Assembly (NCBI RefSeq): GCF_041538045.1
Contig: NZ_JBGOSE010000004.1
Span: 124,001 to 188,000, forward strand
From: Aliiglaciecola sp041538045
GTDB taxonomy: Bacteria; Pseudomonadota; Gammaproteobacteria; Enterobacterales; Alteromonadaceae
Reading direction: 5' to 3'
DNA length: 64,000 nt
In this document: positions 26,993 to 34,859 of the stretch, piece after piece
Position numbering within the stretch: position 1 is the stretch's first letter
How the letters are laid out: every line of letters starts with the position of its first letter
The notes under the pieces: generated by a model
What the model saw: only the letters and a program-made list of their open reading frames with translations
What the model was told of the DNA's origin: nothing
Databases searched by the model: none
Program-made: the position numbers and the translations under genes

Positions 26993-27601
26993 ATGCAAGT
27001 TATTGAGTGTGTGCTGTTTGATACGGAGTTTACCGCCTGGTTGGGCTCTAAGCAGCGTAATTGGTCTGAAAGCTGGGAACATCGGGAACTCATTCAAATT
27101 GCTGCTGTAAAATTGCGGATTAGCAGTGACTCGGCTACAACATTGGCTAGCTTCAATGAATTAGTACGTCCTACCATTAATCCTCAACTTAGTGATTACA
27201 TAATCGATTTAACGGGTATTGAACAAACTACGATTGAGCAAATGGGGGTCGATTTTGCCTCTGCATTAAAGCAATTTCATCTATTTTGTAATCAAGGTGA
27301 TATCCCTATATTTTCATGGGGCAATGACTTGTCTGTGTTGCAACAAAACTGTGAATTATATGCTTTAGAGTTTCCTGATTTTCGATGCGGTTTTCACAAC
27401 TTGCAGCTTATTATTCGCAATTTAGGTTTGCCGGGGTTTGAGCAATCAAGTGGTGGGTTGGCGAGTTTCCACGGAATACCATTGCAAGGTCACATTCACA
27501 ACGCGCTTTATGATGTACGAAGCTTGGTTGCGACCCTTGATATGTGGCTACGTAAGCGTGCGCTTACTATCGATGATTTACTTCTTACAGAACGTAGATA
27601 A
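26993..27601 (+). CDS. 3'-5' exonuclease, DEDDh type
   Basis: 202 residues from the ATG at 26993, which has GGAA upstream; a TTG at 26981 is the alternative. The exonuclease domain shows motif I FDTEFTAW (D and E), motif II around FSWGNDLSVL and motif III HNALYDVRSLV with the catalytic His and Asp. The pattern resembles ERI-1/KapD-type exonucleases acting on RNA or DNA ends. Substrate not determinable. Its 3' end overlaps the convergent VF530-type gene by 24 bp. Confidence 0.82.
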   Translation: MQVIECVLFDTEFTAWLGSKQRNWSESWEHRELIQIAAVKLRISSDSATTLASFNELVRPTINPQLSDYIIDLTGIEQTTIEQMGVDFASALKQFHLFCNQGDIPIFSWGNDLSVLQQNCELYALEFPDFRCGFHNLQLIIRNLGLPGFEQSSGGLASFHGIPLQGHIHNALYDVRSLVATLDMWLRKRALTIDDLLLTERR

Positions 27602-27817
27602 ATATAGCTCTTCAACTTTTTTACGAGCCCAAGGTGTTCTTCTAAGAAACTTTAAACTAGAGCTCATACTCGGATTTTCAATAAAGCATTTTACCTTAAT
27701 TCTCCAACCCAAGCCCTCAAAGCCATATTCTTTTTGTAGCTCTTCAAGCATCTTTTTCAGGGTGATACCGTGTAACGGATCACCCTGTTTGCCTGGTTTG
27801 TTATCGTTAGTATCCAA
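27578..27817 (-). CDS. VF530 family (DUF2132) DNA-binding protein
   Basis: The family-conserved core is DPLHGITLKKMLEELQKEYG ... LGWRIKVKCF ... SSLKFLRRTPWARKKVEELY, covering nearly the full 79 residues. I choose the TTG start complementary to 27815-27817, directly after the purD stop, because the in-frame ATG at 27859 adds 14 residues that are only the alternative-frame reading of the end of purD; the ATG cannot be excluded. Members of the family are small helical proteins proposed to bind DNA. The gene is probably expressed from the purD transcript. Confidence 0.78.
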   Translation of the reverse strand: MDTNDNKPGKQGDPLHGITLKKMLEELQKEYGFEGLGWRIKVKCFIENPSMSSSLKFLRRTPWARKKVEELYLSTFCKK

Positions 27818-27818
27818 T

Positions 27819-29105
27819 TTAATCTTGTTCTCTAGCAATGGCGCGATAGGCAATATCATCTCGATAAAACATACCGTCCCAGTTAATTTTATTCACTAAA
27901 TTATAGGCATTTTTTTGTGCTTCTGTGACTGAATTTCCTAATGCGGTGGCGCACAATACTCGTCCTCCATTAGTGGTGACTTTATTATCCACTAATTTAG
28001 TACCAGCATGGAATACCTTGCCTTCTATTTGTGAGGCAAGATCAAGCCCTAGAATTTCTTCACCTTTGGCATAACTGCCAGGATAACCACCAGCCGCCAA
28101 CACCACGCCTACTGCCGCTCTAGCGTCAAATTCAATATTAGCTTCATCAAGTTTGCCTGCCGTGGCTTGCAAACAAAGATCAACAATGTCTGATTGTAAG
28201 CGCAACATTATAGGTTGAGTTTCAGGGTCGCCGAATCGACAATTGTATTCAATTACCTTGGGGGTACCGTCAGCCATAATCATCAATCCAGCATATAAAA
28301 AGCCAGAATAAGGATTGCCTTCACTTGCCATGCCTTCCACCGTGGGATAAATCACTTCGTCCATAATTCGCTGATGGATTTCAGGTGTTACCACAGGTGC
28401 CGGCGAGTACGCTCCCATGCCGCCAGTGTTTGGGCCAGTGTCGCCATTGCCTACACGTTTATGATCTTGGCTGGTGGCAAAAGACAGGACATTTTGACCA
28501 TCTACCATTACGATGAAGCTGGCTTCCTCACCGTCTAAAAATTCTTCAATAACTACACGGCTACCGGCGTCACCGAAAGCATTTCCAGCTAACATATCAC
28601 GAATCGCATCTTCAGCTTCTTGTTCAGTCATAGCAACAATTACGCCTTTGCCCGCGGCTAAACCGTCGGCTTTAATAACGATTGGTGCACCTTTTTGTTT
28701 TAAATATGCCAGAGCAGGTTCAATTTCAGTAAAGTTTTCATAGTCACCTGTTGGGATTTTGTGACGGGCAAGAAAATCTTTAGTAAAGGCTTTTGAGCCT
28801 TCCAACTGTGCCGCAGCCTTAGTCGGCCCAAAAATGGTTAAGCCTTTGGCTTGAAATGCATCAACTACGCCTATGACCAAGGGAGCTTCTGGACCTACTA
28901 TGGTTAAATCAATAGCATTTTGTTTTGCGAATTCCAGTAACCCGTCGACGTCGTCTGCTTGGATATCAACATTGACCAATTTATCTTCAATCGCGGTGCC
29001 GGCGTTCCCAGGCGCTACATAAACGGTTTCTACATAGTCATTTTGAGCTGATTTGAATGCTAGAGCGTGTTCGCGACCACCGCCGCCGATGATAAGTATT
29101 TTCAT
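27819..29105 (-). CDS. purD: Phosphoribosylamine-glycine ligase
   Basis: 428 residues, full length. Begins MKILIIGGGGREHALAFK, with the ATP-grasp signatures GLAAGKGVIV, DGPEASFIVMVDG-like segment DGEEASFIVMVDG, KRVGNGDTGPNTGGMGAYSP and EYNCRFGDPETQ. Catalyses the second step of de novo purine synthesis in the cytoplasm. Unlike the usual purH-purD operon, it is separated from purH by a terminator, a repeat array and a small membrane-protein gene. Confidence 0.97.
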   Translation of the reverse strand: MKILIIGGGGREHALAFKSAQNDYVETVYVAPGNAGTAIEDKLVNVDIQADDVDGLLEFAKQNAIDLTIVGPEAPLVIGVVDAFQAKGLTIFGPTKAAAQLEGSKAFTKDFLARHKIPTGDYENFTEIEPALAYLKQKGAPIVIKADGLAAGKGVIVAMTEQEAEDAIRDMLAGNAFGDAGSRVVIEEFLDGEEASFIVMVDGQNVLSFATSQDHKRVGNGDTGPNTGGMGAYSPAPVVTPEIHQRIMDEVIYPTVEGMASEGNPYSGFLYAGLMIMADGTPKVIEYNCRFGDPETQPIMLRLQSDIVDLCLQATAGKLDEANIEFDARAAVGVVLAAGGYPGSYAKGEEILGLDLASQIEGKVFHAGTKLVDNKVTTNGGRVLCATALGNSVTEAQKNAYNLVNKINWDGMFYRDDIAYRAIAREQD

Positions 29106-29181
29106 GAGTCGATTATCTTATTAACTGATTGAGTATGGAATGGAGCTATATAATGGTGGGGATTGTACAGAATAAAAGCGC

Positions 29182-29209
29182 AAAAAGCGTGTTTAACTGC
29201 ACGCTTTTT
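29182..29209. terminator. Terminator hairpin between purD and the PspB-like gene
   Basis: AAAAAGCGTG and CACGCTTTTT form a 10-bp stem with an 8-base loop; T-rich on the minus side, so it probably ends the PspB-like transcript (minus strand) before purD. Confidence 0.6.
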
Positions 29210-29244
29210 ATAGTGAATTTGCTTCTAGGTTATTAATTAGCAGA

Positions 29245-29466
29245 TTATAATTTAGAAAATTCCTGCTTAAGCTGATATTTGTCATCGGTAACAATAGCCT
29301 CAAGGGTGTTAAGGCGTTCTTTAATTGCTTTTAATTCAGCTTCTAAAGCCGTTACATTGTCCGACCCTGCTTCTAATTTCACTTTTGCATCCATCATTTT
29401 TTGTTTATGCGTAAAAACCATCCCTAAAATAACAATGGGTAAAACAAATACTAGTAAAAAGTCCAT
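29245..29466 (-). CDS. PspB-like small membrane protein
   Basis: 73 residues: an N-terminal membrane helix (DFLLVFVLPIVILGMVF) followed by a cytoplasmic coiled coil (VTALEAELKAIKERLNTLEAIVTDD). The size, topology and the RLNTLEAIVTDD ending resemble PspB of the phage-shock response (RIQALESIL-type segment), but no pspA or pspC lies nearby, so I only call it PspB-like. A good ribosome site (AGAGGAAG) precedes the ATG. Convergence on function is possible. Confidence 0.6.
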   Translation of the reverse strand: MDFLLVFVLPIVILGMVFTHKQKMMDAKVKLEAGSDNVTALEAELKAIKERLNTLEAIVTDDKYQLKQEFSKL

Positions 29467-29714
29467 ATATCTTCCTCTTTGATACTGTCGTTGTGTGCTT
29501 TTAAATTTATAAATAGCAAATTGAATACCAACTAAAATTTATAATAAAATCAGTTGGTTGCATATTGGTCATTTTGTTGTTTTGGTTTTTAGTACGATTA
29601 ATTAGTCAAAAATACTACTTAGCTGCGACATTTGCAAAGTTCTTCGATCCGGTCCCGTTTACAGAAGATTGAACACCTGCAGACGGGATTCAACCGCCAA
29701 TCTAGGTTTCTGCA
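29467..29714. other. AT-rich intergenic region upstream of the PspB-like gene
   Basis: About 250 bp without a gene. It must contain the PspB-like promoter (minus strand). At 29641-29712 there is a degenerate, partly decayed piece of sequence leading into the repeat array (ACAGAAGATTGAACACCTGC and CTGCAGCACGG). Confidence 0.4.
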
Positions 29715-30372
29715 GCACGGGCTAAAGCCCGTGAAAAGCCTCACACGTAACCTGCGCGGGGCTAAAGCACCCGCCTACAGGCAATGCACGGGTTCATCTA
29801 TTTCCTTGTAGCACGGGCTTCAGGCCGTGGACAAACCTCACACCCAACCTGCGCGGGACTACAACACCCGCCTACAGGCGAAGCACAGGTTCATCTATTT
29901 CCTTGTAGCACGGGCTTCAGGCCGTGAAAAACCTCACTCGTAATCTGCGCGGGGCTAAAGCACCCGCCTACAGGCGAAGCACAGGTTTATATATTTCCTT
30001 GTAGCACGGGCTTTAGCCCGTGGACAAACCTCACACCTAACCTGCGCGGGGCTAAAGCACCCGTCTACAGGCGAAGCACAGGTTCATCTATTTTCTTGTA
30101 GCACGGGCTTTAGCCCGTGAAAAGCCTCACACGTAACCTGCGCGGGGCTAAAGCACCCGCCTACAGGCAATGTACAGGTTCATCTATTTTCTTGTAGCAC
30201 GGGCTTTAGCCCGTGGACAACCTCACTCGTAATCTGCGCGGGGCTAAAGCACCCGCCTACAGGCGGAGCACAGGTTAATCTATTTCCTTGTAGCACGGGC
30301 TTCAGGCCGTGAAAAGCCTCACACGTAACCTGCGCGGGACTAAAGCACCTGCCTACAGTACCCGCCGACAGG
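29715..30372. repeat. Tandem array of seven REP/BIME-like hairpin repeats
   Basis: GCACGGGCTT-type units start at 29715, 29811, 29908, 30004, 30101, 30197 and 30293, a period of 96 or 97 bp. Each unit has a palindrome CACGGGCTTTAGCCCGTG (or the variant CACGGGCTTCAGGCCGTG), a spacer around CCTCACACGTAACC, a second imperfect palindrome GCGCGGGGCTAAAGCACCCG followed by CCTACAGGCG, and a second spacer around CACAGGTTCATCTATTTCC. The last copy is degenerate. The same two hairpin motifs occur at 5901-6056. The whole lies between purH and the PspB-like gene. Uniform short spacers and internal symmetry argue for a BIME-type tandem array. Confidence 0.88.
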
Positions 30373-30406
30373 GGGACTAAGAAAAGGACATATTTTAGAG
30401 GCAAAA

Positions 30407-30430
30407 AAAATCCGGCGATAGCCGGATTTT
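30407..30430 (-). terminator. purH terminator
   Basis: AAAATCCGGC-GATA-GCCGGATTTT: 10-bp perfect stem with a 4-base loop. Read on the minus strand it is followed by eight T, a strong intrinsic terminator directly after purH. Confidence 0.88.
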
Positions 30431-30453
30431 AAGATTATGTTTTTTACAGAAGC

Positions 30454-32037
30454 TTAGTGTTTGAAATGACGCATGCCAGTGAACACCATAGCAATATCAT
30501 GCTCATCTGCTGCGGCAATGACTTCGTTATCACGCATTGAACCACCTGGCTGAATCACTGCAACTATTCCCGCCGCTGCTGCTGCGTCGATACCGTCTCT
30601 GAATGGGAAGAATGCATCAGATGCCATTACTGAACCTTTTACTTCAAGGTTTTCATCTGCGGCTTTTATACCTGCGATTTTGGCAGAATAGACACGACTC
30701 ATTTGCCCTGCGCCCACACCGATTGTCATACTATCTTTGCAGTACACAATGGCGTTTGATTTAACGTATTTAGCCACTTTCCAAGTGAACATAAGGTCTT
30801 TTAACTGTTCTGCTGTGGGTTGACGTTTGCTGACAACAGTTAAGTCTTGCTCTTCAACCATCCCGAAATCGCGCTCTTGTACTAACAAACCACCGTTGAC
30901 ACGCTTAAAGTCGTATCCATCAGTTAATTGACCTAACCAATCACCACATTCTAATAAACGAACGTTTTTCTTGGTGGCCACTATTTCAATGGCTTCTTGA
31001 CTCACTTTAGGAGCAATAATAACTTCAACGAATTGACGATCCACTATCGCTTGAGCGGTTTTAGCATCTAATTCTCGGTTAAACGCAATAATGCCACCGA
31101 ATGCTGAAGTGGGGTCGGTTTTGTATGCACGGTCGTATGCCGTAAATATATCGGCACCCAAGGCTACGCCACAAGGATTTGCGTGTTTAACAATAACACA
31201 GGCGGGTTCTTCAAATTCTTTTACACACTCTAAAGCGGAATCCGTATCAGCGATGTTATTAAATGATAACTCTTTCCCTTGAAGTTGCTTAGCGGTGGCG
31301 ACTGAGGCTTCTTGAATTTGATTTTCAACATAAAACGCAGCTGACTGATGGCTGTTTTCGCCATAGCGAAGATCTTGTTTTTTGCTTAACTGCATATTGA
31401 AAGTGCGCGGGTACTCGCTATCAGCATCACTAGAATCGGAATCAATACGAGCACCAAAATAGTTGGCGATCATGCCGTCGTATTCTGCCGTGTGCTCGAA
31501 GGCTGCGATAGCTAAATCAAAACGTGTTTTGTAAGTTAATGAGCCGTTGTTCTCGGCCATTTCAGATAATACACGTTGATAGTCTTTGGCATTCACAACT
31601 ATGGTCACATCTTTGTGGTTTTTTGCCGCAGCACGCACCATAGTGGGACCACCAATATCAATGTTTTCAATGGCGTCTTCTAAAGAGCAATCTTCATTGG
31701 CTACAGTCGCAGCGAAGGGGTATAAATTAACCACAACTAAATCAATTGCTTGAATGTCATTTTCTTGCATTACTGCTTCATCGGTACCGCGGCGAGCTAA
31801 AATGCCGCCATGAACTTTTGGATGCAATGTTTTTACTCTGCCGGCCATAATTTCGGGGTGACCTGTATAATCAGATACTTCAGTTACATTAAGGCCTGCG
31901 TCAGCAAGTAATTTGGCAGTGCCACCTGTGGAGAGCAGTTCAACTCCTTGTTCAACTAAGGAAGTGGCAAATTCAACGATGCCAGATTTATCTGAAACAC
32001 TTAGTAGGGCGCGGCGGATGGGTTTAGCAGATGTCAT
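30454..32037 (-). CDS. purH: Bifunctional AICAR formyltransferase/IMP cyclohydrolase
   Basis: 527 residues, full length. N-terminal IMP cyclohydrolase domain starts RRALLSVSDKSGIVEFA and includes STGGTAKLLADAGL and RVKTLHPKVHGGILARR; C-terminal formyltransferase has KHANPCGVALG, DPTSAFGGIIAFNRELD and AGQMSRV, ending DAAAAAGIVAVIQPGGSMRDNEVI. Catalyses the last two steps to IMP. Followed by its own terminator, so purD must have a separate promoter or rely on read-through. Confidence 0.97.
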   Translation of the reverse strand: MTSAKPIRRALLSVSDKSGIVEFATSLVEQGVELLSTGGTAKLLADAGLNVTEVSDYTGHPEIMAGRVKTLHPKVHGGILARRGTDEAVMQENDIQAIDLVVVNLYPFAATVANEDCSLEDAIENIDIGGPTMVRAAAKNHKDVTIVVNAKDYQRVLSEMAENNGSLTYKTRFDLAIAAFEHTAEYDGMIANYFGARIDSDSSDADSEYPRTFNMQLSKKQDLRYGENSHQSAAFYVENQIQEASVATAKQLQGKELSFNNIADTDSALECVKEFEEPACVIVKHANPCGVALGADIFTAYDRAYKTDPTSAFGGIIAFNRELDAKTAQAIVDRQFVEVIIAPKVSQEAIEIVATKKNVRLLECGDWLGQLTDGYDFKRVNGGLLVQERDFGMVEEQDLTVVSKRQPTAEQLKDLMFTWKVAKYVKSNAIVYCKDSMTIGVGAGQMSRVYSAKIAGIKAADENLEVKGSVMASDAFFPFRDGIDAAAAAGIVAVIQPGGSMRDNEVIAAADEHDIAMVFTGMRHFKH

Positions 32038-32098
32038 TCTTATACTCTTGATTATGTGAAGATTAAGTTGACCAAATAGTCAGGTGTAGCGAAAACAA

Positions 32099-32122
32099 AA
32101 AGAGCACCATAAGGTGCTCTTT
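32099..32122 (-). terminator. fis terminator
   Basis: AAAGAGCACC-ATAA-GGTGCTCTTT: 10-bp stem, 4-base loop; on the minus strand followed by a T-rich run. It ends the dusB-fis transcript 45 bp after fis. Confidence 0.85.
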
Positions 32123-32166
32123 AAATTAAATTGTTACTAAAAACATAATGTGGGAAAACCCGATCA

Positions 32167-32460
32167 TTAGTTCATTCCGTATTGCTTTAACTTTTTACGA
32201 AGCGTACCACGGTTGATACCCATCATGATAGCTGCGCGAGTTTGGTTACCGCGAGTGAAAGTCATTATCTCTTCCAATAAAGGCGCTTCCACCTCAGCTA
32301 AAACTAATTCATAAACATTTTCAACGTCAGTGTTATCTAACTGTCTTAAATACTTATTAACAGCTTGTTTAACAGAATCTCTCAAAGGCTTTTGAGCTTG
32401 AGTTTGAGATGGAGTTGTCACTGTAGTAGTGAAAGGTGAAGTCACATTTTGATCGAACAT
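32167..32460 (-). CDS. fis: DNA-binding protein Fis
   Basis: 97 residues from the ATG complementary to 32458-32460 (MFDQNV, matching the usual Fis start); an ATG two codons earlier at 32466 has a slightly better-placed AAAGAG. KPLRDSVKQAVNKYL and the C-terminal helix-turn-helix TRGNQTRAAIMMGINRGTLRKKLKQYGMN are almost identical to enterobacterial Fis. Nucleoid-associated protein and growth-phase regulator. Second gene of the dusB-fis operon. Confidence 0.96.
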   Translation of the reverse strand: MFDQNVTSPFTTTVTTPSQTQAQKPLRDSVKQAVNKYLRQLDNTDVENVYELVLAEVEAPLLEEIMTFTRGNQTRAAIMMGINRGTLRKKLKQYGMN

Positions 32461-32491
32461 AAACATCGTGCTCTTTAGTTGATAAAAAAAA

Positions 32492-33484
32492 TTAAGCAGC
32501 AGGTGACATTGAATGACACTCTGCCAGTTTTTCAAAATACGTATTCAATTGGTCGAGTTGCTCTTGAGCATCTTCGATTAAATTGAATTTAGCTCGAAAT
32601 ACACGTTCCTTGTCGTGATCTGCTAAATACCACCCCACATGCTTGCGGGCTATTCTGGCTCCCATAAAATCACCATAAAATTGGTGAACATTACTGACGT
32701 GTTCAAGCAAAACACTACGAACTTCGTCAATAGTTGGCGCGGGAAGCTCTGCGCCGGTGTTCAGGTAATGTAATATTTCACGAAATATCCAAGGGTTACC
32801 TTGGGCTCCACGACCTATCATCAATGCATCCGCATTGGTCATATCCAGTACTTCTTTTGCTTTCAAAGCACTGGTGATATCACCGTTTGCAACAACAGGT
32901 ATTGAAACTGATTGTTTTATTTTAGCAATCGTTTCGAATTCCGCATTGCCTTTGTACATGCAGGCTTTAGTACGTCCATGCACTGCCAAAGATTGGATAC
33001 CATTGTTTTCGGCAATCTTCGCGATTTCTACACCGTTCCGATTATCTTGGTTCCAACCCGTTCTAATTTTCAGCGTAACAGGCACATCGACAGCATTAAC
33101 CACTGATTGAATAATTTCTTCAACCAATTTGGGGTATTGCAATAAAGCAGACCCAGCCATCTTTTTATTCACTTTTTTAGCAGGGCACCCCATATTGATA
33201 TCAATAATCTGAGCGCCATTACTAACATTTAGTTGTGCCGCTTGAGCCATAAGCTGTGGATCTGCGCCGGCGATCTGTACAGAGCGAATGCCTGATTCAC
33301 CCGTATGATCCATCCGTTGCTTTGATTTGTCTGTATTCCAAACCTTAGGATTGGATGACAGCATTTCTGACACCACAAGCCCAGCACCCAAATGTTTACA
33401 CATTTGTCTGAAGGGTCTATCAGTAACACCTGCCATAGGTGCTAACATGAGATTATTGTCTAATACATATTGACCAATCTGCAT
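32492..33484 (-). CDS. dusB: tRNA-dihydrouridine synthase B
   Basis: 330 residues. FMN-binding TIM barrel starts LMLAPMAGVTDRPFRQMC; the catalytic cysteine is in DINMGCPAKKVNKKMAGSALL; the phosphate-binding end is MIGRGAQGNPWIF. Reduces uridine in the tRNA D-loop. First gene of the operon with fis, the conserved arrangement in gammaproteobacteria. Confidence 0.96.
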   Translation of the reverse strand: MQIGQYVLDNNLMLAPMAGVTDRPFRQMCKHLGAGLVVSEMLSSNPKVWNTDKSKQRMDHTGESGIRSVQIAGADPQLMAQAAQLNVSNGAQIIDINMGCPAKKVNKKMAGSALLQYPKLVEEIIQSVVNAVDVPVTLKIRTGWNQDNRNGVEIAKIAENNGIQSLAVHGRTKACMYKGNAEFETIAKIKQSVSIPVVANGDITSALKAKEVLDMTNADALMIGRGAQGNPWIFREILHYLNTGAELPAPTIDEVRSVLLEHVSNVHQFYGDFMGARIARKHVGWYLADHDKERVFRAKFNLIEDAQEQLDQLNTYFEKLAECHSMSPAA

Positions 33485-33530
33485 GAGTTAATAGGCCCTT
33501 TTGTTGAACAATAAATGTTCGGCTAGTCAA

Positions 33531-33546
33531 AACGGGCGCTATGTTA
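33531..33546 (-). promoter_or_regulatory. Candidate dusB-fis -10 with GC-rich discriminator
   Basis: On the minus strand TAACAT (33541-33546) is followed at once by AGCGCCCG, a GC-rich discriminator of the kind found at stringently controlled promoters such as fis in E. coli. The matching -35 is weak (TTTTCA-like, 17 bp upstream), preceded by A/T tracts. Distance to the dusB ATG is about 50 bp. Confidence 0.35.
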
Positions 33547-33888
33547 CGGTTTTTTGAACGTTTTGAAAAGGCTAAATTTTAAACAAAAGTATAATTTATT
33601 TGCGTTCAAGGCCTTGACAGACATAGCTTTCCATGGACTGACCAGTCTTTGAGTTATTTTTTAAACTATTGATTTGGAGAAATATTATTTGTTAAACAAA
33701 ACCTTATGTTATTTCATATCAATTTGTGAAGTTTTGTTACAAATCCTTCGGGTGGACTAATCGGTCTGATTTTATTTTTAAAAAATTTTTGAAAAAGTCG
33801 TTTTTGAAACCCGAGGGGGGATTAAAAGGGATTGCTGCGGCTCAAATTTAGCTAAAAACCAACTTGAACCTCAATTGATCTAAATAAA
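33547..33888. other. Long AT-rich gap between prmA and dusB
   Basis: Over 340 bp without a gene between two genes that are often in one operon. It contains A/T tracts likely to act as upstream promoter elements for dusB-fis, a GGGGGG run near 33817-33822, and no convincing terminator for prmA. A TTGACA on the plus strand at 33614 has no gene to serve. Confidence 0.4.
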
Positions 33889-34767
33889 TTATTTTTTCTT
33901 ACCTGATACTCTGGCCCAGTCACCTTCGATGGCGATAGGTTCCATATCAAAGTCTGCCGAATAAAGTTGGTCTATTTCTTCAGCTTGGTTGGCCAATATA
34001 CCGGATAAAACTAACAGGCCACCTGATTTGCAATAGTTAGTAATCACTTCGCGCAATTCTCTCAACGGACCCGCTAAGATATTGGCAAGTACGATATCTG
34101 CCTGCAAATCTGGTTGATCCTTAGGTAAGAATACGCTTATTTTATCTGCCACATCATTGCGCCCAGCGTTATCTTTGCTGGCTAAAAGAGCTTGAGGGTC
34201 GATATCTATACCAACTACAGATTCTGCACCTAATTTCAATGCGGCAATACCCAGAATGCCCGAACCGCAGCCAAAATCGACCACGGTTTTACCTTCCAAA
34301 CTGAGGGCGTCTAACCATTGTAGACACAAAGAGGTAGTAGGGTGAGTACCGGTTCCAAACGCAAGTCCAGGGTCAAGCATCACGTTTACGGCTGTTGGGT
34401 CGGGGATGTCTCGCCAACTTGGGCATATCCAAAGCCGCTTGCCAAACTGGATTGGGTGGAAATTATCCATCCATTCCCGCTCCCAGTCTTTGTCTTCAAG
34501 TTGATCTAATTTGTGGGAAAATCCTTTTCCTAAAATCTTAGACTTCTCAAGTTGCGATACAACACGCTGCATATCGAACTCTGCGTCATATAAGCCTATC
34601 ACTTGAGTGTCTGGCCATAACATGACCTCTCCAGGTTTAGGTTCGTACATTGGTGTATCTTTGGCGTCAGTAAAGGTTACAGCTTGCGCACCATTGGCCG
34701 ATAACATGTCGCCAATCTGTTCCGCATTTTCAGCGTGGGTGTCTATTATTAGTTGAATCCAAGGCAT
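33889..34767 (-). CDS. prmA: Ribosomal protein L11 methyltransferase
   Basis: 292 residues. N-terminal substrate-binding domain starts MPWIQLIIDTHAENAEQIG; the SAM-binding domain has LDPGLAFGTGTHPTTSLCL, VVDFGCGSGILGIAALKLGA and DIVLANILAGPL. Trimethylates L11. Upstream of dusB-fis as in enterobacteria, but with an unusually wide gap to dusB. Confidence 0.96.
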   Translation of the reverse strand: MPWIQLIIDTHAENAEQIGDMLSANGAQAVTFTDAKDTPMYEPKPGEVMLWPDTQVIGLYDAEFDMQRVVSQLEKSKILGKGFSHKLDQLEDKDWEREWMDNFHPIQFGKRLWICPSWRDIPDPTAVNVMLDPGLAFGTGTHPTTSLCLQWLDALSLEGKTVVDFGCGSGILGIAALKLGAESVVGIDIDPQALLASKDNAGRNDVADKISVFLPKDQPDLQADIVLANILAGPLRELREVITNYCKSGGLLVLSGILANQAEEIDQLYSADFDMEPIAIEGDWARVSGKKK

Positions 34768-34859
34768 CGGGGTTTCCTATAAAGTCATTTTACAATAGTA
34801 TCAAGGTAGACAAAGATCGGCTTGTTAATTTTCAACTAAATCGGAATCTAGTGCTTTTA

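Noticed and set aside
27818..27859. ATG start for the VF530-type gene inside purD
   Set aside because: The 14 extra residues are the other-frame reading of the purD end and are unlikely to be conserved; kept only as an alternative.
29715..30372. Possible CRISPR array
   Set aside because: The repeat unit is 96-97 bp, the intervening segments are themselves repeated rather than unique, and no cas gene is present.
30180..30404. Open frame of 74 codons on the minus strand inside the repeat array
   Set aside because: It is the translation of two repeat copies (the same residues recur within the frame), has no ribosome site and no family resemblance.
32345..32361. TTAA-N7-TTAA direct repeat in fis, similar to the QseB/PmrA box
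   Set aside because: Half-sites are poor (CTTAAA and ATTAAC), there is no -10 at the 10-bp distance, and it lies in coding sequence with no plausible target gene.
33614..33619. TTGACA on the plus strand
   Set aside because: No -10 at proper spacing and no plus-strand gene follows; chance match in an AT-rich gap.
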